From Candidatus Synechococcus spongiarum (GTDB taxonomy: Bacteria > Cyanobacteriota > Cyanobacteriia > PCC-6307 > Cyanobiaceae): a DNA stretch of 49,556 nt. The notes under the pieces are model-generated. The model saw only the letters and a program-made list of their open reading frames with translations. It ran no database searches and had not been told where the DNA came from. This document shows, piece after piece, positions 36,217 to 44,526 of the stretch. Both the position numbers and the translations under genes were made by a program. Within the stretch, counting starts at the first letter, position 1. Each line of letters starts with the position of its first letter. Location of the stretch: positions 1-49,556 of the forward strand of contig NZ_FITM01000092.1 in NCBI RefSeq assembly GCF_900047545.1. Direction: 5' to 3'.

Positions 36217-37290
36217 ATGGTGCAGCATTCTCTGCAAGAGACCCCGTGCCGTTCCCCGTCCTCGTCTGCAGAGCCCCCGGCCGATGCACGGGAGCGTTTC
36301 CGGACCTTTGCCTGCGGTCTGCAGGATCGGATCTGTGCAGCCCTGGAGAAGATAGATGGCGCCGGCAGCTTTGAGGAAGAACGCTGGCTGCGACCGGAAG
36401 GGGGTGGCGGCTGCTCACGGGTGCTGAGGAACGGCGCCCTGCTGGAGCAGGGGGGCGTCAACTTTTCCGAGGTGGAAGGCAGCCATCTGCCGCCTGCCAT
36501 TGTGAAGCAGCGTCCCGAGGCGGCAGGGCAGCGGTGGTTTGCCCTGGGCACCTCCATGGTGCTTCATCCCCGCAACCCCTACGTCCCCACCGTCCACCTC
36601 AACTACCGCTACTTCCAGGCGGGGCCCGTGTGGTGGTTTGGCGGTGGCGCCGATCTCACGCCCTACTACCCCTTTCTCCAGGACGCCCGCCACTTTCACC
36701 GCACCCTGCAAACGGCCTGTGATGGTGTGGACCCCTGCTACTTCCCCGTCTTCAAGCACTGGTGCGATGAGTACTTCTATCTCAAGCACCGCCAGGAAAC
36801 CCGCGGCGTGGGGGGCATTTTCTTCGACTATCAGGACCCCAGCGGTGTGCTCTACCGGGGTGAGAACAGGCAGGGGGAGGCAGCCCAGCGCAGTGGTGAC
36901 ACTGGCCCGATTCAGCACGACTGGGAGCAGTTGTTCCAACTGGCCCAGGCCTGTGGCCATGCCTTCCTGCCCAGCTATTTACCCATCGTGGAGGCGCGGC
37001 ACGCCATGAAGCACAGGGAGCGGGAGCGTCAATTCCAGCTTTACCGCCGCGGCCGCTATGTGGAGTTCAATCTGGTGTTTGACCGGGGCACCATCTTCGG
37101 CCTGCAAACCAGGGGGCGCACCGAATCCATCCTCATGTCTCTCCCCCCCCTAGTGCGTTGGGAGTATGGCTATCAACCGGAAGCCAACAGTTGGGAAGCA
37201 CTCCTGTACGAGGAATTTCTGCGGCCCCGTGATTGGCATGGGGATGGGGAACTAGAGGGGCGTTGCCGCGCCCGTGGCGCCCTGGGTTGA
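36217..37290 (+). CDS. hemF: Oxygen-dependent coproporphyrinogen III oxidase
   Basis: HemF decarboxylates coproporphyrinogen III to protoporphyrinogen IX in haem and chlorophyll synthesis, using oxygen. The 357-residue product has the family motifs [86 protein letters not shown] and [28 protein letters not shown]. The ATG at 36217 matches the family start MVQHSLQ, and the gene is divergent from mrp. The last 39 bases overlap the convergent amidase-like gene. Confidence 0.96.
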   Translation: MVQHSLQETPCRSPSSSAEPPADARERFRTFACGLQDRICAALEKIDGAGSFEEERWLRPEGGGGCSRVLRNGALLEQGGVNFSEVEGSHLPPAIVKQRPEAAGQRWFALGTSMVLHPRNPYVPTVHLNYRYFQAGPVWWFGGGADLTPYYPFLQDARHFHRTLQTACDGVDPCYFPVFKHWCDEYFYLKHRQETRGVGGIFFDYQDPSGVLYRGENRQGEAAQRSGDTGPIQHDWEQLFQLAQACGHAFLPSYLPIVEARHAMKHRERERQFQLYRRGRYVEFNLVFDRGTIFGLQTRGRTESILMSLPPLVRWEYGYQPEANSWEALLYEEFLRPRDWHGDGELEGRCRARGALG

Positions 37291-38217
37291 ACCCTGCCCC
37301 TGGGTGGACGGTGTTGAACGCTGGATGGGTGGTGGTGCTGACGCATGGGACGGGAGCAGTGACTGCTGCGTGGCCATGGTTGTGCCTGGGCTGGGGGGCA
37401 AGGCGGGCAGCGACGGTATCTGGAAAAAGGACTGGGGCACGCCAAGGGCCTTGGCCATGGTGGTCACCACTCGATCAGCAATGGTGTTGAGGGCAGCATC
37501 CCGGGTGTCGGGATTCCGCAGCTTGTTCTCCAGGTCTCCTTCCAGCTTGCCCACCTCCAATATGGTGATGCCCCGCTTGGGGGCACCCAGCACCCCACGA
37601 AAATCCCAGGGGAAGGAGCCAAATTCCCGCGCCAGGTGCTCATCAATGGTCGTTTGCCCCCCATACACCCGGGGGATGACACCGGAGCCAAGGCCGTCAC
37701 GGCCGTAGGCATCGTAATGAATCTCCAGTGCATAGCCCCCTGCCTGCGCATGGCGCTTGCCCTGGCTCCAATTGGTGCGGGGGTCGTCACCGTTGTGGAT
37801 AGTGCGGACGCCGGGGTCGTAGAAGCGGATATTGAGCCCCCGCTGCCTGCCCAGCTTGGCAATGCGCTGGGCTGTTTTCAAGTTCCAAAAGGTCTCGTCG
37901 GTCATGCCGGGCTGCATGGGGCGCGCACCGTTAACAGCCACCGCATAGCCTCTGGTGCCAGGGCTGATGCGTTGGGAGTCCGCATGGCCCGCCAGCACAA
38001 GGATGGGCACGGCTTGAGTTGGGCGCCGCTTGCCCAGCCAATTCTTCTTCACCGTGAGCCGTGAGCGTTCTCCGGTGTTCACTGCCACCTTGCGGAACTG
38101 CCCATAGGGTGCCTCGGGCAAGGCCTCCTGGGCCAGCAACGGCTGCGCCAGGGGCACCGGGCTGATCAGCAGCAGAATGAACGCCAGGAAGGAGTGGGGG
38201 GGCACGGGTGTCAGCAA
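37252..38217 (-). CDS. N-acetylmuramoyl-L-alanine amidase-like exported protein
   Basis: The 321-residue protein starts with a signal peptide ([21 protein letters not shown], cleavage near AQEALPEA). The mature part contains the Zn amidase fold elements [21 protein letters not shown] and [18 protein letters not shown], with His and Glu at the expected metal and catalytic places. It probably hydrolyses or binds peptidoglycan stem peptides in the periplasm. The C-terminal 60 residues are Pro/Ser/Gln-rich and may be disordered. It overlaps the hemF end convergently by 39 bases, so the tail may have been extended. Confidence 0.72.
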   Translation of the reverse strand: MLTPVPPHSFLAFILLLISPVPLAQPLLAQEALPEAPYGQFRKVAVNTGERSRLTVKKNWLGKRRPTQAVPILVLAGHADSQRISPGTRGYAVAVNGARPMQPGMTDETFWNLKTAQRIAKLGRQRGLNIRFYDPGVRTIHNGDDPRTNWSQGKRHAQAGGYALEIHYDAYGRDGLGSGVIPRVYGGQTTIDEHLAREFGSFPWDFRGVLGAPKRGITILEVGKLEGDLENKLRNPDTRDAALNTIADRVVTTMAKALGVPQSFFQIPSLPALPPSPGTTMATQQSLLPSHASAPPPIQRSTPSTQGQGSTQGATGAATPL

Positions 38218-38232
38218 CGGGCCTGGGCTGAA

Positions 38233-38799
38233 TTATTCAAACGAGACTGCGGTTGTGCAAGGGGTGAGCTGCAACTGCAGGGTCTTGCCCAGCTCGGCTT
38301 CCATGGCCAGTAACTCATCGCGATGGACCCGCATCACCAAGCGACTGGGCACCACCTGATCGGGGGTGAGCAAGCGAAGATCCAGTTGCTCCTGCCGTTG
38401 AGCACGGCGCAAATAGACGGGTGCGGCCGTCACCCCCACTAAGCCCAGAGCAAGGGGCCACGACGGGCCACTGTTGGGCAACATCTGGACCATCACCAGT
38501 CCCAGCGCGGCACCACCGGAACAGCCCAGGAACGCCAGCAACAGGGCCAGGGGAACACTGGCGGCAACATGACCTTCATAGACTAGGTGACGTCGTTCCG
38601 GGTGGGTAAGCACCACATGCCAGCCCCGCGCCGCCAACCAGTGGTCCAAATCACGCAACACCTGTAACGAGGGGCGGTAGCTACTGACGACCATGGCCAT
38701 GGTCCGATCCTTGCTGGAGGCCCGCAAAAAGAACACCAACCCGGTGGCCAGCAACAGGGTCAGTAGCAGGGTGGAGGGCAGGACAACGGAAGGAGTCAT
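38233..38799 (-). CDS. Cofactor assembly of complex C subunit B-like (CCB2/CCB4)
   Basis: CCB proteins attach the unusual covalent haem ci to cytochrome b6 of the b6f complex. The 188-residue product has an N-terminal membrane helix followed by FFLRASSKDRTMAMVVSSYRP, a segment like the family's conserved core, a soluble stretch, and two helices (SVPLALLLAFLGCSGGAALGL and WPLALGLVGVTAAPVYL) before a soluble C-terminal region. The similarity is at pattern level, so I give moderate confidence. The frame continues upstream but without conserved sequence; ATG 38799 is the first suitable start. Confidence 0.62.
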   Translation of the reverse strand: MTPSVVLPSTLLLTLLLATGLVFFLRASSKDRTMAMVVSSYRPSLQVLRDLDHWLAARGWHVVLTHPERRHLVYEGHVAASVPLALLLAFLGCSGGAALGLVMVQMLPNSGPSWPLALGLVGVTAAPVYLRRAQRQEQLDLRLLTPDQVVPSRLVMRVHRDELLAMEAELGKTLQLQLTPCTTAVSFE

Positions 38800-38846
38800 G
38801 GGGCCAGGCTGTGGCATCAGTAGGCCATAGCCTGGCGGATTTTCCC

Positions 38847-39347
38847 CTAGGCAGAGGGTGCGGGATTCAACTGACCACGTTCCACTTGCAACTCGTCGGC
38901 CAGTCGCTGATCCTCTGTGGTGAGGCTCGTTGTCATATTGCTGCCGGCCATCAGCCCGGCTCCCGACAATGGATTCAGGGTAGGCTCCTTGAGCCAGCGT
39001 TGCCACGAGGTCACCAGAGACCGGGCCTCCTGATGGACAGCCTCCGACAAGTGCAACATGCGCCGTGGGCGTCCGCGGCTGGGGCAGCGTTTGGCATAGC
39101 TGGTGATGGCCCCTTGGCGATCCAAGAACTCGATGGCCTGCTGCAGTATGGTCTCGGAGATGCGCAGATGGGGGTGCAATTCCACCAGTTGGCTGGTCAG
39201 GGCCGTGGGGTAGTCGTCTTTCTGGAGGAGGCACTCCAGAATCCAGCAGACCGACAATTCAAGACCCAGGTATTGAACGGGTGGCTCGGCAAAAAAGCGC
39301 TGGATGTCAGGGAGGCCCATGGTGGCCAGTTGACGTCGGGAAGCCAT
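38847..39347 (-). CDS. Conserved winged-helix-like regulator of unknown role
   Basis: The 166-residue protein contains a predicted helix-turn-helix core (VELHPHLRISETILQQAIEFLDRQGAITSYAKRCPSRGRPRRMLHL) that looks like a winged helix with a basic wing. The N-terminal QRFFAEPPVQYLGLELSVCWILE is conserved in marine picocyanobacterial homologues, as I recall. It probably binds DNA, but the target is unknown. The C-terminal 30 residues are low-complexity. The gene lies divergent from the RNase D-like exonuclease. Confidence 0.65.
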   Translation of the reverse strand: MASRRQLATMGLPDIQRFFAEPPVQYLGLELSVCWILECLLQKDDYPTALTSQLVELHPHLRISETILQQAIEFLDRQGAITSYAKRCPSRGRPRRMLHLSEAVHQEARSLVTSWQRWLKEPTLNPLSGAGLMAGSNMTTSLTTEDQRLADELQVERGQLNPAPSA

Positions 39348-39444
39348 GTGGTCCTATACGGCTATCCATGGCCTAGTCCCGATCATTTTGATTTTCAAGG
39401 TGGATTTGTGAAGGAATTGGCAAGCTTGGGATAGCTTCTGCATC

Positions 39445-40107
39445 ATGCCCGCCTGTTCCATGCCCAGTCAAATGCCTAGCCAAGCTGCCCGGTTCGCTGT
39501 CTTTGACGGTGATCTCAGCCGGGAGTGGGCCTCCTTCTACAGCGACGGTGACGCCCTGGCCGTAGATACGGAAGCCATGGGACTCTGCCATGGTCGCGAC
39601 CGTCTCTGCCTAGTGCAGATCGCCGATCAGGAGGATCGGGTCTGCTGTGTGCGCATTGCCCGTGGCCAGACCCGGGCCCCGCACCTGCAGCAGGTGCTGG
39701 AGTCCGGCCATATCGTGAAGGTGTTTCACTACGCCCGCTTCGACGTGGCTGCTCTCCGCCAGGGCCTTGGCATTGCGGTGCAGCCCATTTTTTGCACCAA
39801 GATCGGCAGCCGTCTGGCCCGCACCTATTCCCCCCGCCACGGCCTCAAGGACATGGTCCAGGAGTTGTGCGGCGTGGAGCTGGACAAGCAGACCCAGAGC
39901 AGTGACTGGGGGCGGGCGGACCAACTCACTGAACAGCAGTTGGCCTATGCCGCCAACGACGTGCGCTTCCTCCTGGGCGCCATGGATCGCTTGCGGCAGA
40001 TGCTGGCCCGCGAGGAGCGTCTGGAGTTGGCCCAGCGATGCTTCACCTGTGTGCCCACGCTGGCGGAACTGGATCGCCAGCACTTTGGCAACATCTTTGA
40101 GCACTGA
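39445..40107 (+). CDS. RNase D-like 3'-5' exoribonuclease
   Basis: The 220-residue protein has the DEDDy exonuclease motifs: Exo I ALAVDTEAMGL, Exo II VFHYARFDVAAL, and Exo III YAANDVRFLL with the Tyr-x-x-x-Asp. A KTQSSDW-type motif at KQTQSSDWGRADQLTEQQLAYA is typical of cyanobacterial RNase D. It lacks the C-terminal HRDC domains of E. coli RNase D, so it is the short form. It probably trims the 3' ends of tRNA or other small RNAs. The ATG at 39445 and other in-frame ATGs nearby are all possible starts. It ends 25 bases before the CbiX gene. Confidence 0.85.
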   Translation: MPACSMPSQMPSQAARFAVFDGDLSREWASFYSDGDALAVDTEAMGLCHGRDRLCLVQIADQEDRVCCVRIARGQTRAPHLQQVLESGHIVKVFHYARFDVAALRQGLGIAVQPIFCTKIGSRLARTYSPRHGLKDMVQELCGVELDKQTQSSDWGRADQLTEQQLAYAANDVRFLLGAMDRLRQMLAREERLELAQRCFTCVPTLAELDRQHFGNIFEH

Positions 40108-40132
40108 ATTAACCATGGGGCAAGGAGAGGCG

Positions 40133-41131
40133 ATGCAGTTGCGTTGGGACGGGGGAAGCGACCCCGCCAAGCTGGGCATCATGGTGTGCGGTCATGGCAG
40201 TCGGAATCGCAAGGCCGTGGCGGAGTTTGCCCAACTCACCACGGGCTTGGCGCGTCTCCTGCCCTACCATCCCCTGGCCCACGGCTACCTGGAATTTGCC
40301 CATCCCGTCATTCCCGCTGGTCTGGATAGGCTGCGCTCAGCCGGTGTGGACCAGGTGGTGGCGGTGCCGGGAATGCTCTTCGCCGCAGGCCACGTCAAGA
40401 ACGACATTCCCACCCTACTGAACCGCTATAGCGCCGCCACCGGCCTGCCCATCCGCTATGGCCGTGAGTTGGGCATGGATGCCCGCATGGTCCGCGCCGC
40501 AGCAGCCCGCATTACCGTGGCCTTGCCGCTGGAGGCCAGGGGTGAGCAAGGGGGTGCCCTGCGCCAGGACACCCTGCTGCTGGTGGTGGGCCGTGGCTCA
40601 CGGGATCCCGATGCCAACGGCAACGTGGCCAAGATCACCCGCATGCTGGTGGAGGGCCTGGGCCTGGGCTGGGGAGAAACCTGCTACGCCGGCGTCACCT
40701 TCCCCCAGGTGGAGGACGGCCTGCGGCGGGTGGTGGGTCTGGGCTACCGCCGCATTGTGGTTTTTCCCTACTTCCTGTTTTCCGGGGTGCTGGTGAGCCG
40801 CATTCACCGGGCGGTGGACTGCGTGGTGGCCGACCATCCCCAACTGGACATCCGCAAAGCCACCTACCTCAGCGACCATCCCCTGGTGCTGGACACCTTC
40901 TGCACCCGCGCCCAGGAGGCTCTGGAGGGAGACAACGCCATGAACTGCGCCCTGTGCAAGTACCGCACCCAGGTGCTGGGTTTTGAGAGCGAGCATGGTG
41001 CTCCCCAGCAAAGCCATCACCACCACCATGAAGGATTGGGCGAGGCCTGTACCCTCTGTGATGGGGACTGCACCGGAGCCTGCGAGGAGGACGTGAAGGC
41101 CAAGGCCCATTACCATGTCCACCACCACTGA
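40133..41131 (+). CDS. CbiX/SirB-type chelatase with His/Cys-rich tail
   Basis: CbiX-type chelatases insert cobalt or iron into sirohydrochlorin. The 332-residue product is a long form with two CbiX domains: the first with GIMVCGHGSRNRKAVAEFAQ and FAHPVIPAGLDRLRSAG, the second with LLVVGRGSRDPDANGN and VFPYFLFSGVL. The C-terminal part carries CALCKYRTQVLGFE, typical of cyanobacterial members, then a His-rich stretch and the tail CTLCDGDCTGACEEDVKAKA. The metal is not certain. The start 40133 has AAGGAG seven bases ahead; an ATG at 40115 lacks such a site. A second, broken copy of the tail lies at 41908-42030. Confidence 0.88.
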   Translation: MQLRWDGGSDPAKLGIMVCGHGSRNRKAVAEFAQLTTGLARLLPYHPLAHGYLEFAHPVIPAGLDRLRSAGVDQVVAVPGMLFAAGHVKNDIPTLLNRYSAATGLPIRYGRELGMDARMVRAAAARITVALPLEARGEQGGALRQDTLLLVVGRGSRDPDANGNVAKITRMLVEGLGLGWGETCYAGVTFPQVEDGLRRVVGLGYRRIVVFPYFLFSGVLVSRIHRAVDCVVADHPQLDIRKATYLSDHPLVLDTFCTRAQEALEGDNAMNCALCKYRTQVLGFESEHGAPQQSHHHHHEGLGEACTLCDGDCTGACEEDVKAKAHYHVHHH

Positions 41132-41134
41132 GCC

Positions 41135-41497
41135 TTACTCCTCCTCCTCCGGCGCATAGAGGTCACGGATGATGGTGCGGAGTTTCCTTGCATCATCATC
41201 GGAAAGACTGTCAATGCGTCGCACAAAACGCTCCTTGTTGAGGGTACGGATCTGATCCACGACAACTTCGCTGGGCCTGCCTGCACAGTCAATCTGAAGA
41301 CGGCTGGGCCAAGTCCTATGAAGCTTTGACGTCAAGGGGCAGATGACAACCGTTTCCAGGTGCTGGTTCATGGAGTCTGGGCTCACGATGGCCACAGGCC
41401 GTGTTTTCTGCATTTCAGACCCTGCTGCCCCGCCCAGAGAGGCAACCCGTATCTCGTATCTCGTATTGGTTGAACATATGTCACGTCTACCAAACAA
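41135..41497 (-). CDS. MazF/PemK-type toxin-like protein with altered N-terminus
   Basis: The core GSEMQKTRPVAIVSPDSMNQHLETVVICPLTSKLHRTWPSRLQID, then VVDQIRTLNKERFVRRI, matches the MazF/PemK mRNA-cleaving fold. The usual first strand RGDIW...N...PTxG is disturbed: GRRDI is followed by an insert CSTNTRYEIRVASLGGAA that contains a tandem ACGAGAT duplication in the DNA. The best start is a TTG (41497), since an ATG at about 41484 is in another frame. The C-terminal EEEE comes from a repeat tract shared with the tail duplication. It may be inactive. The stop of an exported protein overlaps its start by 11 bases, where an antitoxin would be expected. Confidence 0.72.
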   Translation of the reverse strand: MFGRRDICSTNTRYEIRVASLGGAAGSEMQKTRPVAIVSPDSMNQHLETVVICPLTSKLHRTWPSRLQIDCAGRPSEVVVDQIRTLNKERFVRRIDSLSDDDARKLRTIIRDLYAPEEEE

Positions 41498-41798
41498 CTG
41501 CTGTTTCTAAGATCTCTTCTTCCGCAACAAGACCCGCAAATCCATCACACGTGGCCGCATCCAAGTCACTCCAATCTTCGAACTCAATAGCCATCTCCTT
41601 AAAAGAGTCTTCCCAGGAGAGGCAAGTAGGCCCTTTCGCAGTCTTGACGAGTGTGTCGTCTAGTGGCAGGGAACGAGAGGTATCAAGGCCGGCTAGAGCG
41701 GCTGGAGCCCCAAGGGAGAGGGCAAAGGCAGCACCCACACTGAGCATTGTCGTGTTCAATGCACTGAAACAGCCCGTGGTCAAGCTTGAATCTTTCAT
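41487..41798 (-). CDS. Small exported protein overlapping the toxin-like gene
   Basis: The 103-residue product has a signal peptide (MKDSSL... TTMLSVGAAFALSLGAPAALA, cleavage near ALAG). The mature part is acidic, with two cysteines (GPTCLSW and AATCDGF) that could form a disulphide bond. I do not recognise the family. Its position, overlapping the MazF-like start by 11 bases, is that of an antitoxin, and the piece SWEDSFKEMAIEFEDW is loosely like the C-terminal toxin-binding part of MazE-type antitoxins, but a signal peptide argues against a cytosolic antitoxin. A fusion of an antitoxin end to an exported protein is possible. Confidence 0.5.
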   Translation of the reverse strand: MKDSSLTTGCFSALNTTMLSVGAAFALSLGAPAALAGLDTSRSLPLDDTLVKTAKGPTCLSWEDSFKEMAIEFEDWSDLDAATCDGFAGLVAEEEILETAVVW

Positions 41799-41811
41799 TT
41801 TCAGAAGCCTG

Positions 41812-41829
41812 TGAGACAGGTGAGACAGG
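41812..41829. repeat. Tandem 9-base repeat upstream of the exported-protein gene
   Basis: GTGAGACAG occurs twice in tandem, next to a run of T. It lies just upstream of the exported-protein ATG and could alter spacing to its promoter or ribosome site by slippage. Confidence 0.6.
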
Positions 41830-41907
41830 ATTTTTTTGGCAGAGCCAAACCTGCGATAATCATTTTTCAACGGTTTGTCAATGTCCAGGCAGGACTTGAC
41901 CCTCCGT

Positions 41908-42030
41908 CACGAGGGCTTGGGCGAGTCCTGCACCCTGTGTGACGAGGAGTGAATCGGAGCCTGCGAGGAGGACGTGAAGGCCAAAGCCCACTACCACGTC
42001 CACCACCGTTGCGCCCTACTCCTCCTCCGG
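41908..42030 (+). pseudogene. Broken copy of the CbiX C-terminal tail
   Basis: This copy reads HEGLGESCTLCDEE, an in-frame TGA, then IGACEEDVKAKAHYHVHHR in the frame of the functional tail. It has no start codon or chelatase domain of its own; an ATG at 41881 lies just upstream but leads only into the stop. It is therefore a decayed 3' fragment left by the insertion or recombination event. Confidence 0.8.
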
Positions 42031-42282
42031 CAGGGGGCTGGGGTTGGCGACGGTCTCGTCCAGCAGTTGGGCCATGGGTGGCCGCTCGCCATGGTGGCCG
42101 TATCGCTCCTGCAACGTTGCCAACTGGGCCTGGGCAAACTCCAGCCGCTGCGCCACGGTGCGCACCCCTTCCTGGGCGGCCCGTCGATCCAGCCACTGGC
42201 GGGCAGCGCCGAGGGAGATGTGCAGAAGTGAGGCGATGCGGGCGCAGGTCACCGCGTATTCGCCTTGCTGGGAGAGGGCCAT
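42016..42282 (-). CDS. Conserved small hypothetical protein, helix-turn-helix-like
   Basis: The 88-residue protein has ARIASLLHISLGAARQWLDRRAAQEGVRTVAQRLEFAQAQLATLQERYG, a helical, HTH-like pattern with a basic face, followed by an acidic tail ending PLPEEE. It may bind DNA or a partner protein, but no family is clear to me. Its start overlaps the 3' end of the glycosyltransferase-like gene by 34 bases on the same strand, so they are probably in one transcript. Its end lies inside the duplicated CbiX tail. Confidence 0.6.
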   Translation of the reverse strand: MALSQQGEYAVTCARIASLLHISLGAARQWLDRRAAQEGVRTVAQRLEFAQAQLATLQERYGHHGERPPMAQLLDETVANPSPLPEEE

Positions 42283-43556
42283 GACAACGGGGCAGTGGGG
42301 TTGATGGTCCCATGGGGCAGGAGCAAACGCTGGCGCACCAGTTGGGCAATGGCCCCACTGCCGCCCCGCTGCCCCATGCGTCTCTGGCCACGGCGCCCCA
42401 GCATCCGGCCAGATTGGGAATCCGCCAGCAAGCGCGCCAACTCCTGCCGGAACTGTCGGGGGGACAAGCAGGGAATCACGGCCCCCCCCAACAGGCGGCT
42501 CTGGCGGCGGGCAAATCCTGGCGTGAACTGGGGACCCGGACCCGGCAACGACAGGGCCGGCGCACCACGGCCCACCAGTTGCTCCGTGGCGGTCCCCGCC
42601 GTGGCCAGGCCCAATTCTGCCCAGGGCAACCAGGCCTCGAAGCAGCCCGGTCCCCAGAGCAGCAGCAGGTGCTCCCGCTGCCAGGCCAGACGGCTCCCCG
42701 TATCCGCAGGGGGAGAACAGGGGGAGAAGCCCTGGCTCGTTGCCACAGTGCTGAGGGTCTGGGGGTCAAGCTGGTGTCCTGTGGCCAGCAGCAGCACGGC
42801 CGCCAGTTGATGGGGCAGCGCCGCCAACAGGCGTTTGAGGTTGATCAGACACTCGGGCAAGCGACTGCCCGGCAACACCAGCAACCGCCTCTGCCGGCCC
42901 AGGCAGGCAGGCAGGGGCATCTCCGCCACCGGTTCATCCACCATGGGATTCCCTGGAGCCAGGGCGTCAATGCCATGGCGCCGCAATCCCCGCGCCGTGA
43001 GGCCATCGCGCACCACCACAAGGCGACAGCGCCGGTGGCCCATCAGCCACCACTCCCACGGGTCCCATTCACTGCCCTTGCAGCGGTGCCAGGTATCCGC
43101 CACGGGTGTGGTTCCCCAGTTGGTCCACCAGGTCCAGTCGCTCTTGGGGGTGCCGATGAAGCCGTAGGGCAGACCACTGCCCCAGGCCAGTACCAGGGGG
43201 AACAGATCACCAACCGCCAAGACCACCCCCTGGGGATGGGCACCACGCCACTGCCGAATACAGCGCCACTGGCCCATGGCCAGACCTGCCAATCCCGCCC
43301 ACAGGTCCTGCAACAGCCCCGTAAGGCTTTGATTACTAAATCCACCGCTGGGAAGTTGTTGCTGTGGCCCAACGGCCCGGAACCCTGGCACGGACGCCAG
43401 CCCAGCCCCCAGCCCCACCAGGGCCATGCCTTCCATCAGACCGTCATACTCCTGCTGCCGCAGGGCGGTGAGCACCCGGGCGGCAATCAGGTCTTCCCCA
43501 TGACCATTGCTAAGCACCAACAGGGGAGGGGCAGGGAGCTTGCTAGAGTGCTGCAT
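42249..43556 (-). CDS. Lipid-A-disaccharide synthase-related protein (cyanobacterial TIGR03492-like)
   Basis: The 435-residue product belongs to the GT-B glycosyltransferase-like family near LpxB: the N-terminal LLVLSNGHGEDLIAARVLTAL, then the middle VLAVGDLFPLVLAW and FIGTPKSDWTWW, and the C-terminal LGLATAGTATEQLVGRGAPALSLPGPGPQFTPGFARRQSRLLGG. The Gly-Thr-Ala-Thr-Glu-Gln motif is where LpxB proteins bind the UDP-sugar. The sugar acceptor is unknown. The ATG at 43556 is chosen because the next upstream ATG would lie in the tRNA-Cys gene. Confidence 0.85.
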   Translation of the reverse strand: MQHSSKLPAPPLLVLSNGHGEDLIAARVLTALRQQEYDGLMEGMALVGLGAGLASVPGFRAVGPQQQLPSGGFSNQSLTGLLQDLWAGLAGLAMGQWRCIRQWRGAHPQGVVLAVGDLFPLVLAWGSGLPYGFIGTPKSDWTWWTNWGTTPVADTWHRCKGSEWDPWEWWLMGHRRCRLVVVRDGLTARGLRRHGIDALAPGNPMVDEPVAEMPLPACLGRQRRLLVLPGSRLPECLINLKRLLAALPHQLAAVLLLATGHQLDPQTLSTVATSQGFSPCSPPADTGSRLAWQREHLLLLWGPGCFEAWLPWAELGLATAGTATEQLVGRGAPALSLPGPGPQFTPGFARRQSRLLGGAVIPCLSPRQFRQELARLLADSQSGRMLGRRGQRRMGQRGGSGAIAQLVRQRLLLPHGTINPTAPLSWPSPSKANTR

Positions 43557-43578
43557 GGAGGGAGTACGGCTCCGTTCT

Positions 43579-43649
43579 GGCGGCATGGCCAAGTGGTAAG
43601 GCAGAGGATTGCAAATCCTTTATCCCCAGTTCGAATCTGGGTGCCGCCT
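43579..43649 (+). tRNA. tRNA-Cys (GCA)
   Basis: The acceptor stem GGCGGCA pairs with TGCCGCC. The D-arm, anticodon stem GAGGA/TCCTT with loop TTGCAAA (anticodon GCA) and T-arm CCCAG/CTGGG with loop TTCGAAT are complete. The 3' CCA is not encoded. It is divergent from the glycosyltransferase-like gene, 22 bases away. Confidence 0.96.
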
Positions 43650-43706
43650 TTGTCGATCCGGGGAGGGGAAGTGCAGAAACACCTTTCCTGACATGGGGAC
43701 GCTTCA

Positions 43707-44411
43707 TCAACTACAAACTTCATCAAAGCTCGCACCTGTCACGATCCCCGTTTTCACCGACCCTGTATCAATCAGCAACACAGGTCCTGTCGGCGTGTTC
43801 CGCAGGAAGGGCACACCCCCTGATTGGGGAGTGTGTCCATGGACACACAGGGTGTCACGGCGGTAGCCGGAAACCTCTCGCCGCCAGAGGAGGTCCTGCT
43901 CTTTTTGGTCCTCCAGGTTGTACTGGCGGTTCACACTGGCATGGGAGACAACCAGACGATGGGGTTTCCCTCGAAACAAGATGTCCTTGGGATGTTGATA
44001 CAGAAGGGGCAGGCTCGCCAACCAATCCCAGCCTTGATGCTCACAGAGCCAGCGCCAATCTTCGGTGCGTCCTCCGCTGGTTTGCCAGCACGCAAGCCAT
44101 TGGGAGCTATTGCGGGCGCGCAGGATCATGTCTTCATGGTTCCCACGCAGAGCGACCACCTGCCCATAACCGTGGGCAGACGGATTGGTGGTCAGGCCGT
44201 GAATACTGTGAAGAACCTGATCCCCATCGCAGCCACGATCAATGTAGTCCCCAACGAAAACAAGTGTGCAGCCGGTGAAACAGGTTTGATCGATGATGTC
44301 CTTCAGGGCTCCGGCCAGCCCGTGAAGATCACCGACCACCACCACAGAATGGTTGCTGGGTGGCGCGCCCCATAGCACACCCCGTTGGACGTTGACAGCA
44401 TGGGGATTCAC
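43707..44411 (-). CDS. PPP-family metallophosphatase
   Basis: The protein has the PPP-phosphatase metal motifs in order: VVVVGDLHGLAG, VFVGDYIDRGCDGDQV, ALRGNHEDMI, VSHASVN and CVHGHTPQSGG, ending DTGSVKTG. It resembles lambda-type and bacterial PrpA serine/threonine phosphatases or ApaH-like enzymes; the substrate is unknown. The GTG at 44411 gives a start just before the first motif, about 234 residues. An ATG at 44543 would add 44 non-conserved residues and overlap the divergent small gene, so I prefer the GTG. Confidence 0.85.
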   Translation of the reverse strand: MNPHAVNVQRGVLWGAPPSNHSVVVVGDLHGLAGALKDIIDQTCFTGCTLVFVGDYIDRGCDGDQVLHSIHGLTTNPSAHGYGQVVALRGNHEDMILRARNSSQWLACWQTSGGRTEDWRWLCEHQGWDWLASLPLLYQHPKDILFRGKPHRLVVSHASVNRQYNLEDQKEQDLLWRREVSGYRRDTLCVHGHTPQSGGVPFLRNTPTGPVLLIDTGSVKTGIVTGASFDEVCS

Positions 44412-44526
44412 GGATTGGCTGATGCTGCGCCAAGGCCAGGGTAGTGCTGTGTCCCTACAACCTTGAAGCCAGTGGGCACAAGAAGCCCTGCCACCCCCAT
44501 GGCACCATGGGCTACCTGTACAACCC

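Larger units (their letters stand above)
41027..42030. repeat. Two copies of the CbiX tail bracketing an inserted segment
   Basis: Bases 41027-41150 and 41908-42030 are alignable along their length. They encode H-E-G-L-G-E-x-C-T-L-C-D and G-A-C-E-E-D-V-K-A-K-A-H-Y-H-V-H-H in the same order, and both run on past the tail into the CTCCTCCTCCGG tract. Differences fall mostly at third codon positions (for example TGT/TGC, GAT/GAC, AAG/AAA), while the second copy has a TGA inside it. The segment between them, 41151-41907, holds the MazF-like and exported-protein genes. This looks like an insertion that came with a second donor copy of the 3' end. Confidence 0.85.

Noticed and set aside
43557-43592. 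Longer glycosyltransferase-like protein starting at 43592
   Set aside because: The extension would run through the tRNA-Cys gene; the ATG at 43556 is followed directly by the conserved N-terminus.
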